Notes: generated by a model from the letters alone, not told the origin. A stretch of 64,000 nucleotides of DNA from Liolophura sinensis (GCF_032854445.1 NC_088302.1:12023338-12087337), one strand, 5' to 3'. Shown: positions 12,038 to 24,472, counted from the stretch's first letter. Translations and numbers: made by a program.

Positions 12038-12743
12038 AAACCTAGATGAAATTATACATTACAGAGACATGCAGACGACATGCAGTCTGTACTGTTAATC
12101 TGAGTCACATGATCATGTGTGTATCTTGTTACAGGTTTGAGTACAGTCTTTTGATAATGAAATTGGAACCCTGCTATTAATTCTCACATTCCTACATTAC
12201 GAATGCCCTTACAAATGTGATGTGTAATTCTAAATTTATAGCTGTACAGGTTTGTGTGTACATCTTCCTGCAGTAGAGAAATGCATTCAATCATGTCAGT
12301 TATATGTACATGGGCGTGTACTGTACTACTGCATGTGTAGTCACATTTAGTGTCCAGACATGTCTGATGTAAGGCGTTTTTGTTTTTTTTTCAATTTTTC
12401 AGGAATATTGATCAGCAGCAGAATTGCTATCAATTTTGTAAAAAGTTAATTTTATGTTGTAAATAAAGGTAGGTTGCGAATGGGGCAGCGGTACAGTGTT
12501 TCAGTTTATTTGTGGACCAGTCCACTGTCACATATTGCAAATGTATGTTTATATTGATTCATTGTATCACTAGATAGTTTGAACATATTGCTTGAATTTG
12601 TGCTACAAAGAATAATTTGGGTATTTTAAAGTGCCATCAACAGTTTACTTGCTACAGGTGTTTTAAGAGCATCATCCTGTTTTAGAAAAAGAAATTCAAG
12701 ACCATTCATTTAATGTAGACTTAGCGGGTAAGAAGACAAATTT

Positions 12744-12884
12744 GTTTGTTTATTTATTTGCTTGGTATTTACCTCGTATTCAAGAATATTTCACTTACAA
12801 AGACGGCCAGCATGAAGGTGGGAGGAAACGCCGCAGAGCCCGTTGGGGGGGGGGGGAACCCATGACCATCCCCAGGTTTGGGAC
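12744..12884 (-). mobile_element. SINE 3' part, inverted
   Basis: Reverse complement of the same SINE: it starts with the TTTATTTATTTGC tail, then CAAGAATATTTCACTTACAA, GACGGCCAGCATGAAGGTGG and a G-run, and ends GGGAACCCATGACCATCCCC. The G-run of about 10 is an expansion of the CCC stretch in the body. Confidence 0.8.
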
Positions 12885-13276
12885 GATTTTATGGTCTTTA
12901 CCTGCTAATTAACTACTGTCCATAATTTCTCAGAATGTGCTATAACTGTATCTTAATATGTTAGCATCCGGGTGTTTCTGATACACCGTGATGATCACAT
13001 TTTTTGACTTCATAACTGCTCTGTGCTGAAACAGAAGTTGAAAACCATTTCAAGACTGCTTGAAAGCAGCTAAACTACATGCAGTTCTAGTTCAATTTCT
13101 GTTCACTAATAAGAGACCTGTGTGCAAAAACAGACTAACTTGTTAGAATAAGAGTGCCAATTAATCAGTTAGGACCTGGTTATCAAATTACATGTACATA
13201 CAGCTGATCTTATGCATGTTTCAATGATGTATTTAAAATAAGAAAGTGTTATGCACTGTTTTTTAATTGGAATATT

Positions 13277-13465
13277 ATAATTCATCCACCTTTTAGCATA
13301 TTCTTCAAGCATATTCTGAGGGTGTTATTCTGGTTAAACTGATAAAGTAATACTTCTTATGAAGCCAGGAAATTGCCCAACCTAACAATTTGAGTTTTGT
13401 CATCAAAACTAGTTCCAGAAATTGCATAAGCAGCACTGTCATACATGAAATGGATGAGATACCAG
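13277..13465 (+). mobile_element. short inverted-repeat element (MITE), decayed copy
   Basis: Diverged member of the ~220-bp family best seen at 55904-56126. It keeps TTCATCCACCTTTTAGCATA at the left, ATTCTTCAAGCATATTCTGA, AAACTGATAAAGTAATACTT and a degraded right terminus near GAAATGGATGAGATA. Confidence 0.55.
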
Positions 13466-16232
13466 AGAGTGTTGCATTAAAATGAAAAAGATGTGAAGCC
13501 TGATAAACTGTACTTACCTGTATTGGCTGAAATATTTTACAAAGCGTAGATTATCATAGTCTTAAACTTGAGGAACATGGGCTGATTCCACATAACCATT
13601 TCTGACTTCAGTCAAACTTTAAAACCTTCCACAATTAGATTTTGGTACTGTTAGTTGAAATTTGGATACATTTGTCTTTTGGATATTATTGATGAGATGG
13701 ACAAAATTTTGATTTCTAAAATCGAAAAGTAAGCTTTAACTTCGAATTTCAAAGTTTGACTAAAGCCCGAATAAATGGCTTTGTGCAATCGGCCACAGAT
13801 CAGTTAAGATGGGTGATGTTCAGTGTTTAAAAAAATTAATGTTTTTCTGCTTGCAGTAACTGCACACTTCACATGCTTCTGCAGTGTCTTAGCATATGTA
13901 CATGTATGTGGGGCTGACGGGCTGTAAACGACATGGGTTGCTAAGGAACCATAACAGTCAGCTGATCAATATTGATTGCTGTAATTGTCTGACCAGGTTG
14001 AATGGCAGGCGGGGTATTGATCTGACCTGCAGCACATGGCTGTAGAGAGCTCTGAATGATCGGTGTGATCTATGAATCCAAATCAGATGTGCAGCCAGCG
14101 CTGTATGAGAAGCGGGAAGCAGATACCTGAACAGCTGTTGCAGATATATAGTACTATCACATAAAACAGGAAACTTCAAAATGCTATACAACCCTGGAAA
14201 TAAGCTATAGGACAAAGACAATGTCCAGCAGTGTTATGAAAAGGGCCAGGTGTTTTGGTATAGCACAAAACAGCCATGTAAATAAAATTGTAACACGGTT
14301 AATAATGTGGGTAGCTGAAAAAATTGCCAATCGTGTCCTCCTCCAATTTATATAGCAAGCCTATATATGTATAGGCTTGCTGTACATATGTGCATTTGCA
14401 CTTCACTGTCTTTACTCATCAACACCTTGAATTATAAGTTACATGTAATTGTACATGCATAGCTTCCCTTAGTCTTCCAGCTCCTGCATTTTGTACAACT
14501 TAGTTTGCCTTTTTTCTTATCTGTGACAAGCAGTTCCGTGAAAAGTCGTTGTGAGTGTTAGTTGGCTTCTATGTGAGTCTTTCAAACCACGTACATGTAC
14601 ATTATGGGCCCTTCACTTTACGAGTGTTGTATTGCATTTTCATGTGTGATGTTGCAGCTATTGTAAATTTGCCCATGTTTAACATTGTAACAGCGTGTAA
14701 AGTCATGATGTTGAAGACTGAAATATATTTGACATTTTTCAACGTGACAATGTCATGTCCTCTCTTTCCCCATCTTGTGATTGTAACTAATGAACTCTGT
14801 GTATTGCATTTTAATGTAAGTGAAAAATGTCACATTCACACGGTCAGACATCTGGATTTGTGACGTTTGGATACTACTGTTCAATGCATCCTGATATGTA
14901 ACAGCAACCATTTGGGTTACTGTATTAATATGTAGACAAAATTCTACACATATTTTTAGAAGTTTATGATTGCATGAAAGGACATTTATAATATCTTTAG
15001 ACATCTTGATACTAATTAGTTCTTCTATTTTACATGTTCAGATCTGTTTTAAAGGAAATAACTTGACATTATTGTGTCAGATGTGACTCGTTGAGGCCAA
15101 TTGAGGTTAGTTGCCTACTTTTTAACATTGGTTGCTGCTTATGGATTATCTGAATTTTTTTAGAACATCTACACTTTCTTTCATCAAAATCGATTGAATT
15201 AAATGATTCTATAGACACTGAGAGGCTTCCAAATTTGGGTAATTAACTTTATTGTTATGGTTGTATAATCTGTCAAAACCGGATTGATTTGCCCTACTGT
15301 GTTGTATAAAGGCACATGTAAGACAACTGGCGATGGTGATGGTGTTATTTTACAGAGCTGTCTTGGGTATTTACACTTGGGCATAGCAATGCATATTGTA
15401 ACCTGCACCTTTAGATTAAACATAAAAACATTGTCTTTTGACTGAAATGACTGCTTGGTGATTGACCCAGGCACAGTTGTCATCTGGCAGATAGTTTCTA
15501 GTTGTGTTACTGTGTAGACAGAGAGATAATTGATATCTTCACAGATTTCAGGTTGCATGAACAGATGCTTGTGTGTCTATCATGATTTATGTTGTTCCTA
15601 TTGGCCTGTTTATGAATCATAATCTGTGTGATGAGACCCAGCTGACAATACACCCCCAGAGAACATTACAGTGGCCACCATTATGTCTACTGCAGTCGGT
15701 GCACAAATAATTAATGAAATCAGCTATACATGAATTTCCAGCTACATTGTTCAATTTGTTAGGAAGCATCACAGACCGTCATAAACTCACTTTCCAGTTA
15801 CTGTACTCATCCAGTTGTAAATGCTCTTGTGGGACTGTCATTAAGTCATATTTCTCTTTAAGAGTACCTGTTGTATCCATCATCAGTCTCATTAGACTGC
15901 ACTTCAAAGGTGGTAGGATACCAAATATATGTATAGACTGTCATACTAACTTGAACTCCTGGAATTGTGACCTGTGGATGTCAACGTCAATTGGAATCCA
16001 ACTTTGATGTTATAACACTGGGAACATTTGCTGCTGGTCGATGAGAAGAAAGAACTAGTAGTTGGCTTGCTAATATACCTAGGGACATTAAAGATTTCCT
16101 GCTACATCTATGTGACCTTTCCTAATCATATATACAATCAATACTTTCTACACGTACATGTACACTTGAATGCTGTACAGCGCACACTGTTTGGTATTGA
16201 TTTTAACACTAAAATACATGTATGGACAACTG
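13466..16232. other. intergenic; a perfect hairpin, no gene recognised
   Basis: No supported exon. A perfect 12-bp inverted repeat with a 4-base loop lies at 14354-14381. Open frames of up to 119 codons (for example 15199-15558, minus) show no recognisable protein or splice context. The strong-looking minus donor ATACAG|GTAAGT near 13517 has no open exon in front of it. Confidence 0.4.
14354..14381. repeat. perfect 12-bp hairpin
   Basis: AGCAAGCCTATA, loop TATG, TATAGGCTTGCT: a perfect 12-bp stem with a 4-base loop. No flanking repeat, coding frame or pol III signal was recognised, so its role is unknown; it may be the core of an old palindromic element. Confidence 0.9.
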
Positions 16233-16423
16233 CTGTAATTCTTCAACCATTTCGCATGTTTCCCTGGTGTTTATTCAAGCATATTCTGAAATCATTATCC
16301 TTTGTTGACTGATAAAGTTATACTTTTTGTGAAGCCCTGAAACTGGACAATCCAACCAATGCAGTTTTGTCTCCGAAATCAAAAGTTACTCTTTCATATG
16401 TGAAAAGGTTGAGGAATTAGGGT
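16233..16423 (+). mobile_element. short inverted-repeat element (MITE)
   Basis: Starts TGTAATTCTTCAACCATTTC and ends GTGAAAAGGTTGAGGAATTA; the two ends are near-perfect inverted repeats of each other. The inside holds CAAGCATATTCTGAAATCAT, TGATAAAGTTATACTTTTTG and CCAACCAATGCAGTTTTGTC, shared with the other copies. It encodes no protein. Confidence 0.8.
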
Positions 16424-16539
16424 AAAGTAAATGTTGTCTTCATTAAGTTGCACATCAGATACGTGTAATGACGTATATGCCATTACCTCTTACTCATTGC
16501 TCCATCCCATGTTTCTACACTAATACATGCACCCTATTT

Positions 16540-16770
16540 ACCAGCTGTGAAGATTTAAAGAGCTGTCATACCCTTAAAGAACCAGGTCATGTGTTCGAGC
16601 CTCCCTTGTGCTATTGGGGTGTGTCTTGGATGTCAGGAGGTTTGTCTGATTCCTGGCACAGAGCCAGCAGTGGTTTACTCCAGTCAGCCTGTTTTCACAC
16701 CTCGTAAACCTGTCTGCTGTCATATACAAGTAAGTTTTTTGAGTATGGTTTTCAAACATGTCACAATCAT
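16540..16770 (+). mobile_element. tRNA-related SINE, second family
   Basis: A box B-like TGTGTTCGAGCCTCCC is followed by TGTCTTGGATGTCAGGAGGT, GCAGTGGTTTACTCCAGTCA and GTAAACCTGTCTGCTGTCAT, ending near AAGTAAGTTTTTTGAGTATG. The same body recurs at 43470-43683. The open frames on both strands here come from the repeat. Confidence 0.65.
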
Positions 16771-17985
16771 ATAATTAAGTGTTTCCTGTTTCTTACATGA
16801 GTGTGTAAATATGGAAATATATATATGTAAATGCAGCGTTTTGTTGTGAAATTATTAGTCACAGAACCTAATCTGGCCTCAGAAGGGCAGGGGGTGGAAC
16901 CACCGGTGAAGGTCACCTCAATGTTGAATATTTTGATTCTCATCCATTTTTAAGGGCCTCGGTTCCTACGGTTGACCTCCACACACCGTGCACACCACAA
17001 GTACCTAGCCCGAAAATTCAGTCTAAGGATGGCTTGTATTGACTGATATGTGGAGAACTCTGCCATCCCGGATGAGATGTGCTTCTGATCATATTGTATC
17101 ATAGCTACCCCAGGTCATCATCAAAATGTTGTTTGTTGGAACGTAAACTGAAAGTACGTGTAATTCCCTGCCTACATAATCTGAATCCTAATTGAATTAT
17201 CTCTGGTCCAATTTCGTCACCTGCTGCAGGGCATACATTTCCGATTTTAAATGATCTTTGCATGTTTTTATAACCAAGTTTGTTGTTTTCACACTGAAGT
17301 GAAATATTCCTTCTTGATTCTGGATCCAACATTAAATTTGAGTAAATTTACGAACTTTAAACCTAACAACTGAAGTTGAAAGGCATCCATTGCCTTCGCC
17401 ACTGTGGTGAAGGGACGCCAATTTGCTTTCGCCTCACAGAAATTATATTAATGTGGCGAATGGCTGGCCGAAGCCTAGCGACTAAGGAGATAATCTGAGT
17501 CTTGTATTGAATTCGGGCTGTTCCTTTTTTTTTTTTAATATTTGGTTTTGTTTTCTTCTTTTTCTTTTCCTAACTCTGTGAGGTCTTAAAGACATGTTCT
17601 TCCCTGAGGCTCTAACAGCAACCAAAATTAATTAATTATCAGTAAATACATATACATGTAACATGATGATATGCATATAAAAATACTGTGCTTAAGGGCA
17701 ACTTCACCATCTCCACCTCACATGAGAGCTGTATGTACATGGACTTCTGTTTACAAGTAGCTGGACATAATTGTCATGACACTGGAAAGTAAACATTAAG
17801 AGGTTTGCAAAGGATTTCTTTCACTGATAATTACATGTATATACAGGTTTCCTGTGTACATGTATGCATACAATGTTTTACATGTTTCTGATAGAGCATG
17901 TGTTGATTACAGGATTGTAGTGATTTTGAACTCTTGGTCTAAAAAAATTCAGCTGTGAAATGCATGTGCACTCAAATGCATGAAT
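16771..17985. other. intergenic; nothing recognised
   Basis: No exon, repeat family member or RNA gene is evident. A short (AT)-rich run is at 16818-16830 and a T-run at 17526-17538. The minus-strand 75-codon frame at 17105-17332 is unsupported. Confidence 0.4.
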
Positions 17986-20975
17986 TTGTTTTTGTTAGGG
18001 ATCCTGTTCCTCCCGAACGGGATCCCTATTGTAATCGTTCTGTTTATTAGGGATCCCGTTCTTCCCGAATGGGATCCCTATTGTAATCGTTCTGTTTTTT
18101 CTTATTATTATTATTTTTTTTTCACAGAGTTTGTTATCAAGGAAACTTTTTCACCGTTCAACATACAGGTTCCAAATTTTGCACACATTTTTTGGCGGTG
18201 AATATCTCCGGACAAATTCTCCATTTTCTTGCTATGTCACGTGGTTCGGCCGCCATATTGGATTTTGTGTAAAACCTTTAAAAATCTTCTTCTCAAGAAC
18301 CACTGAACCGATCGTTTTCAAATTTGAGTTCTTAAAAGTTTGCGAAAATGGTTCACTTCCGGTCAAAACTCTGGAAGCTCGCCATTGGTCGAATTTGTGA
18401 CGTCACAAAAAGTTCTCAAAGTTCAAATGTTCTCAACGTATTCTGATGTATCTCGAGCTGCTGATTCCGAATGTGCTTGTATTTTTTGCATATCTGTGTA
18501 ACTTTTTGAGATACTAGCAAAAAACTAAAAAAATTACGTAATTTCAATGGCGTTTTAATCGAGAACCATGGCAGCTAGAAATGTGCAACCTGCATGAAAA
18601 TGTTGTTGAAGACACGCTCTTTCGATCATTCGTCAACGGATTTGAGCTCACCGTTTTTGTTTAGAAAAAGATGGGAATCCTATTGCTTTAACACGGAGTT
18701 AGATGGGGAATGGACTGGATTTGTAGTATTTGACCTGATGCTTTCGCCTACACTGTCCGTGATCTCCCGAAACAGTTGTAGGATGACATTGATTCCAGTT
18801 TCCATCTAACTCCAGTACTCTATTAGATGGCATAGAGATCTAACTACAACAGCAAACGACGTGGGCCTGTAAAAGTTGACTTTGTTTTGCGCAGACCATG
18901 TCTTGTTTACTGTACGCTAACCAGGTCAGGGTGATTGACAGATATGGACATGTGCCCTGGTCCAGGTGTGGACTTTCGGACAACGGCCTAGACATCAGTA
19001 GAGCAGTGAGTCTGTGCATGGCAGGTCGTGGATTGAGACATAAAAGTACACACTATGAATTTCCTTCTTTCTTTCTTTTCTCTTACCGCTGTCGCGTGTT
19101 AGTCATGTCAGAGTTCGATCCCAGGTTTGGCAATTTGTCAGGCGATGAAAATGTTGTCACTTTCAAGATTTTAAGCATCCTGCTACGCGTGTTGGATGTT
19201 CTGAGGACGAATTTGGTGCTTTTTCCTTTCTCCGACGCACAGTTTTGTCGCCAGTTGCCATGAAAGTGCGAAAAAGTGCAATTTTCGCCCATGTTTGGAG
19301 GTTACGTGACACAAAACTGCTGCAGAGGTGGAGCTGAAAATGACTGAGTACAAAGGGCTTTTTGGGTACTCTAGGCATGCGGAAAATCATTAAAGTGTGT
19401 CAATAAATGTGGGAGTTGCAGTACTTCAAATATTGTCCAAAGGCCGATTTGCTGTATTTGGCTCTTCGACGTCCCCATGTTATATGATGCATTTTCAATG
19501 CATATGTGACCACGATGAAGGCACGGGCATTGTAAGCATGGTACCCAACGTACTTTGACGTCCTGATCATGAATCTGGACTTATTTCTTGATGGCGACGT
19601 ATAGTTTTGCCGCCAATTGCAATCAAAACGCGAAAAAGCGCAATTTTTCAACATATGTGGAGGTGTAGTAAGAGAAAACCGTTACAGCCGTAAACCTAAA
19701 CATCACTCAGTGGAAAGCGCTACACACGTACTCTATGTGTGCTGAAAATCTTCGATCTGTGTCACCATTCAAAGGACAAATAAGGGAAAAGGTCATCGAT
19801 CCGATCCGGGATCCCGGCCTAGGATCTGCTATTCGCAGATCCATTCTAGTTCTTATTATTATTATATTTTTTTTTTTTTTCATCGACTTTGTTAGCAAGG
19901 AAACTTCTACACCGTTCAACATAGAAGTCCCAAATTTTGCTCATATATTCTGGCGGTAAATATCTCGGGACAAATTCTCCATTTTTTTGCTATGTCACGT
20001 GGTTCAGCCACCATATTGAATTTTGTGTAAAACCTTTAAAAATCTTCTTCTCAAGAACCACTGAACCGATTCTTTTCAAATTTGACATGCAGCTAGAAGG
20101 TCACGAGTTCTTAAAAGTTTGCAAAAATGATTGACTTGCGATCAAAACTCTGGAAGCTTGCCATTGGTCGAAGTTGTGAAGTCACAAAAAGTTCTGAAAT
20201 GTCAGTTGTTCTCAGCGACATTCAGCTATACAGTACTCTATTAGATGGCATAGAGATCTAACTACAACAGCAAACGACGTGGACCTGTAAAAGTTAGCTT
20301 TGTTTTGTGCAGGCCTTGTCTTCTTTACTACACGCTAACCAGGCCAGGATGATTGACAGACATTGCCATGTGCCATGGTCCAGGTGTTGACTTTCTAACA
20401 ACGACCTAGATATCAGTAGAACAGTGAGTCTATTCATGGCAGGTCGTGGATTGAGACATGAAAGTTGTGGGAGTTGCAGGGCTTGAAAAATTGTCCAAAG
20501 GCCGATTGGCTGTGTTTGGCACTTTGACGTCCCCATGTTATATGATAAACACAAGAACATTGTAAGCATGGTACCAGATGTAGTTTGACGTCCTGATCAT
20601 GAATCTGAACTTATTTCTTGATGGCGACGTACAGTTGTGCCGCAAATGGTGATGAAAACGCGAAAAAGCACAATTTTTCACCATATTTGGAGGTCTGGTG
20701 AGAGAAAACCGTTACAGCTGTAAAGCTGAAAATCACTGAGTGCAAAGCGTTACACATGTAGTCTGTGTGTGCTAAAACTTTTTGATCTGTGTCAACAAAC
20801 ACAGGACATGCAGGTTTTCAAAGAATGTCCTAAAGCAGATTTACCACATTCGGCACATTTACATAAACTTGCTGTTACAAGGGCCGTGTATTATTGGTTG
20901 GGGAAAACGTCATCGATCCGATCCGGGATCCCGGCCTAGGATCTGCTATTCGGAGATCCATTTTTAGTTCTTTAT
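17986..20975 (+). repeat. nested tandem GGATCC-palindrome element, two units
   Basis: Two head-to-tail units. Shared blocks in order are P (18112-18440 and 19868-20225: GTTCAACATA, GCTATGTCACGTGGTTC, AAAACCTTTAAAAATCTTCT), Q (18814-19050 and 20232-20465: TACTCTATTAGATGGCATAG) and R (19408-19860 and 20466-20975: GACGTCCTGATCATGAATCT, ending CCGGGATCCCGGCCTAGGAT). Unit 2 lacks two stretches present in unit 1. The left edge at 17995-18100 has a ~50-bp duplicated palindrome, GGGATCCCGTTC..CCCGAATGGGATCCC. Each unit is preceded by TTATTATTATT and a T-run. No transposase or RT frame was recognised. Confidence 0.75.
19815..19845. repeat. paired palindromes at the end of the GGATCC unit
   Basis: CCGGGATCCCGG is a 12-bp perfect palindrome. 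It is followed within 10 bp by GGATCTGC TATTC GCAGATCC, an 8-bp stem. The same pair occurs at the end of the second unit (around 20920-20960) with one change (GGAGATCC) that weakens the second stem. This marks a unit terminus. Confidence 0.7.
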
Positions 20976-21091
20976 GTTATTGATAAATAATGTACTACAA
21001 CGATGATGTTTTGAAAACTTCTGTGTCATCTTTGTATGACTTCTGTGTCAACTTTGTGAATGTTTCTGGATGGATAAAAAACACACAAAAG

Positions 21092-22291
21092 TTTAAAGTG
21101 AAAGACAGCACCTTATTAATATTTATGTCCACTGAAAGACTACCATTCAAAGTATCTTAAACATGTATTAAATATGCTTTTACATTTGTTACACATAGTA
21201 ATAGCTCGGTGAAACTTCCTCATGCCACAGCTTCTGTGCATTTCCTTTATCGACGCTAAGGTGAAGTCATGTTTACTCTAGCTCTTTAACATCGAAAGTA
21301 TTCCCCATATACTTGTAATAGTCAAAGCTATAGCCTATTGCAAACCAAAGTTGCGGACTTCGGCAACGAGGGACCAAGGGATAAATTGGTTTCTCGGAAA
21401 TTGGACATACTGGAAGGATATTTCTTTCACTGCTTGAACTGTTCATGCAGTAGGCCTACTGTATCGTTTATACAGTTCACAAGCAGTCTACAGATGCACG
21501 GCGGCAGTGCTGACCCAGTTATCGGGGATGTGAGAGATAGCACCTCGGCTTATATAGAATGTTTCGATAATTTTACTGTATTTTATAAGAGAAAGCAGAA
21601 GAAAACATCCTTATGTGTGAGATAGACAAAGGGCAAAATTTAAATTCTTGAGTTCTAATAAATTCAGAGAAAAAATATATCCTAAGGTTTAATTTCAAGC
21701 GTTGTCCGATGAGATGCCGCCTTCTCATTCCCATAAATGTTCAGCATCCCTATTGAATATTTCACTGACTCTGATATTTATTATTTAGCAATTGCATGCT
21801 GACTAAACTCTCACATAAACAACAAAAAATGTATTTGTATAATTTGAACAGAGTGTCTAAGTAGGCCTGAGGTCTCCTGGTTAGATGCTTTGGTCAGAGA
21901 TGGTATGCTGCTGTCTGACATAATTGGTGATACTGTCTTTGAATATTACACAGTTTGTATATCAATGAGTTTGCCCACAATACTGCGTGAAATGTCTGTT
22001 CGGCTACACATAAATAGATTGTAAACGATCTCAAAGTGATGTTTAGTTCAGTAGGTCTGAGTTATATGTCACTTCATAGAGTGAATGCATAAAGGCTACG
22101 TCACAGCATAGGCCGTGCAATCTGATAGCAACATGTTTGATTGGATAAAAGTCTCAAGATGGCTGCCTTGATTCACCCAACCATTTAGGCAGTATTGTCA
22201 TTTTGTTGAAATCCAATTACAATAATAAAGTATGATACTTTCTGCTTTCGATTGAAATATATTGTAGCCAGGTGCTGTCTTGTCCTTTAAA
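21092..22291 (+). mobile_element. 1.2-kb non-autonomous DNA element, copy 1
   Basis: Begins TTTAAAGTGAAAGACAGCAC and ends GTGCTGTCTTGTCCTTTAAA, which are imperfect terminal inverted repeats with the core GACAGCACC. The whole length matches a second diverged copy at 44155-45279 in the same order (for example AAATTCAGAGAAAAAA, GGTATGCTGCTGTCTGAC, CGGCTACACATAA, TCACTTCAT). The only sizeable open frame (21338-21625) is not shared by copy 2, so this is a non-coding DNA transposon derivative. A CAAGATGGCTGCC segment is internal. Confidence 0.75.
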
Positions 22292-23261
22292 GGGCTTTTT
22301 GGCCCAGTTTTTATAGACTTTAGAAATAGAAGACATTAAATTAGTTTGAAATTATACAATTTCACTGTCTATACTGTGTATAATTCGTACATTATCAACA
22401 AGATGGCATACATGCATTAAGTTATTGAAGACACACAGACATCCCCATTTGTATTTAGCGGCTTTGTCCTGCGTAAATCATTTATGATTGTGTCACCTTT
22501 TGCCAATTAACACAGGTCAAGAACTTAATTGTATCCTATATTAACTTAATACAAATTCATAATGTTATCTCATAATGGTAACAAAGACAGTGATCCATGA
22601 TCATACATGTACATGTACATGTGCACGATCCATGCAAATATCAGGCAGGTGCTTGAAACTCTGACGGTTAGTTTACATAACCAGGGATTCATGGAAGTCT
22701 AAATTTTACAAAGCAAAAGTTAAAAGTTTAGCGTGTTTTTTTTCTTTTTTTAGTGACCACTTTGGAGTCCATATAAAGTTAAAATATATTTTACAAACCA
22801 AGCTAAATTTTACGTTGCCATCATATATTTCTGATATAACATCCATTTTACAGCTTGAAATGTAGTACATGGAAATACAATTAATAAAGACATCCATTTT
22901 ACAGCTTGAAATGTAGTACATGGTGAATGCAGTTAATAAAGCAAATTAACTGATGTTGAAAAAAATAAGATGTCTTTATTTTCGCTGATTCAAGCCTAAT
23001 ACTAGCATATAAAGAACATTTTTGTTTAACAGGTTTTCTTTTCATCTTTAAATACTGTGTATTCAGTACTGTATTCAGTACTGCAGTTCTCTATTAAGCA
23101 TACTTTTTCTGCTTTATTTTCCCTGAGAAAATTCCATTTTATTCAGCTTAACCATCTCAGTTCTGTATTTATTTTTTACCCAATTTTAGGGGCAGCCGCA
23201 TTTCATTAGGCTTCCTATAAAGTGAGTTTGTTTATTCAATAAAGTGGTGGAAATGTATCTT
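22292..23261. other. intergenic with a 51-bp tandem duplication
   Basis: AT-rich DNA containing a CATGTACATGTACATGTGCA run near 22606 and a tandem duplication at 22839-22940. No exon or RNA gene recognised. Confidence 0.4.
22839..22940. repeat. 51-bp tandem duplication
   Basis: Two adjacent copies of a unit beginning ACATCCATTTTACAGCTTGA and running through AATGTAGTACATGG to AATTAATAAAG. The first 33 bp are identical; the tails differ at a few bases. The minus-strand open frame here repeats a 17-residue peptide because 51 is a multiple of three. Confidence 0.85.
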
Positions 23262-23690
23262 TGATCTTTGTTTTGATAGATTTCTTGCCTTACTTTTTCT
23301 CCCTAAGCGATTGCTGATTTGACTCTTATATGTTTACCTGACACAGAGCTAAATGTTACCGCTGACAGACAAAAGCATGCATGTACATAATGTGGGAACT
23401 ACTACAGACAGTGCCATCTGTGATGTCACTTCCGCATACTTTTAGATTATCTGTGTTTTAACCCTGCTTTGTTTTTAACTGAATAAGTAAAACCGTCCAT
23501 GTTACTTTGACAACAAATGGAAGCCAAGACACTGTCTCTGTTTGATATATAGTGACTTAGTTTATCGTTAAGAACCTCAGTAACGGATGTGCCGCGGCTA
23601 GGTAATGGAAATTAGACCATGTACATTGCTGTGATGGCCAATTGCCTTGGAAACGTTTCTAATTTACTTTAGAAAGATAACCTTCGAATT
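23262..23690 (+). repeat. ~430-bp dispersed repeat, copy 1
   Basis: Matches 48073-48500, inside a UGCG intron, in the same orientation. Shared phrases include TTCTTGCCTTACTTTT, GACACAGAGCTAAATGTTAC versus GACACAGCTAGATCTTAC, ATAATGTGGG, GACACTGTCTCTG versus GACACCATCTCTG, and TTAGAAAGAT. It is non-coding and probably a remnant of an unclassified transposon. Confidence 0.65.
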
Positions 23691-23799
23691 CAGTTTTCTC
23701 ACTTCTTTTTGCAATATTCAGTGACCAGCAACTAAATTGAGTATAGTTATTTCTGTTGTTAAATTTTGTTTTTTACTGAAAACATTCAGTTTAACAAAC

Positions 23800-23940
23800 A
23801 GAATATTATTCTCCATTGACCTGTAAAATTATACTTTTTGTGTGCAAGGCTGAAATTACTCAGTCCAATCAAATTAAAAAGGCGCATAAATGTGCATTGA
23901 AAGCTGGTCTGTCATATGCGAAAAGGTTGCGGAATTCGGC
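23800..23940 (+). mobile_element. short inverted-repeat element (MITE), truncated
   Basis: Lacks the left terminus. It retains AGAATATTATTCTCCATTGA, AAAATTATACTTTTTGTGTG, CAGTCCAATCAAATTAAAAA and the right terminus CATATGCGAAAAGGTTGCGG AATTCGG. Confidence 0.6.
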
Positions 23941-24472
23941 TGTGAATAGTAGAGATTTGCTCAGGGATTGAAACCTAGGACCTGAGGCCCTCACTTCTTG
24001 CCTACAGATCTTTTTGTGACAGTCATTGGCATCTGCTAGGAGAGCTGTAGTAGAAGTGTTACATTGGGTGATTATGTCATTGTGTCCAGAAATTTGTCAC
24101 TGTCAATGTGTACTTCTCTCTCTGTTCCATTTTGATGACTGTAACAGGAAGCATCATGTTTCTAAGACACCTTTATAGGAGGTGGAAATCTCGTGTGTCC
24201 TCATGTGGGGCCAATTTGCTGACATCAGACAGGCAAATCACCCCAGATGAAACCCCATCACCGGTAACTCTGTAGGGAAATCAGAGGTCTGCTTAGGATA
24301 TGACTGTAGAGACATTAATGAGAAACTGGCGAGGAGGCCATACATGTGCATGTGAACATCATCATACCTAAGCCTTGTTTAATAGGTGTGTTCAGGATTT
24401 CATGTAATTCGCTGGACCTGATTAGTAACTCTCATTTCAAACAGGAAAAAAAATGTAATCTTTTCATTTCAG
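23941..24472. other. intergenic; nothing recognised
   Basis: No repeat or gene recognised. 24180-24330 is less AT-rich than its flanks (for example CCCCAGATGAAACCCCATCA) but has no continuous frame. Confidence 0.35.

Noticed and set aside
13517..13560. Minus-strand donor ATACAG|GTAAGT suggesting an exon
   Set aside because: Only nine bases separate it from the nearest acceptor-like site and no open frame fits.
15199..15558. 119-codon minus-strand frame
   Set aside because: No recognisable family, splice context or compositional support; consistent with chance in 64 kb.
18898..19263. 121-codon plus-strand frame as a gene
   Set aside because: It lies within block Q and beyond of the tandem GGATCC element and the second unit does not keep the frame open.
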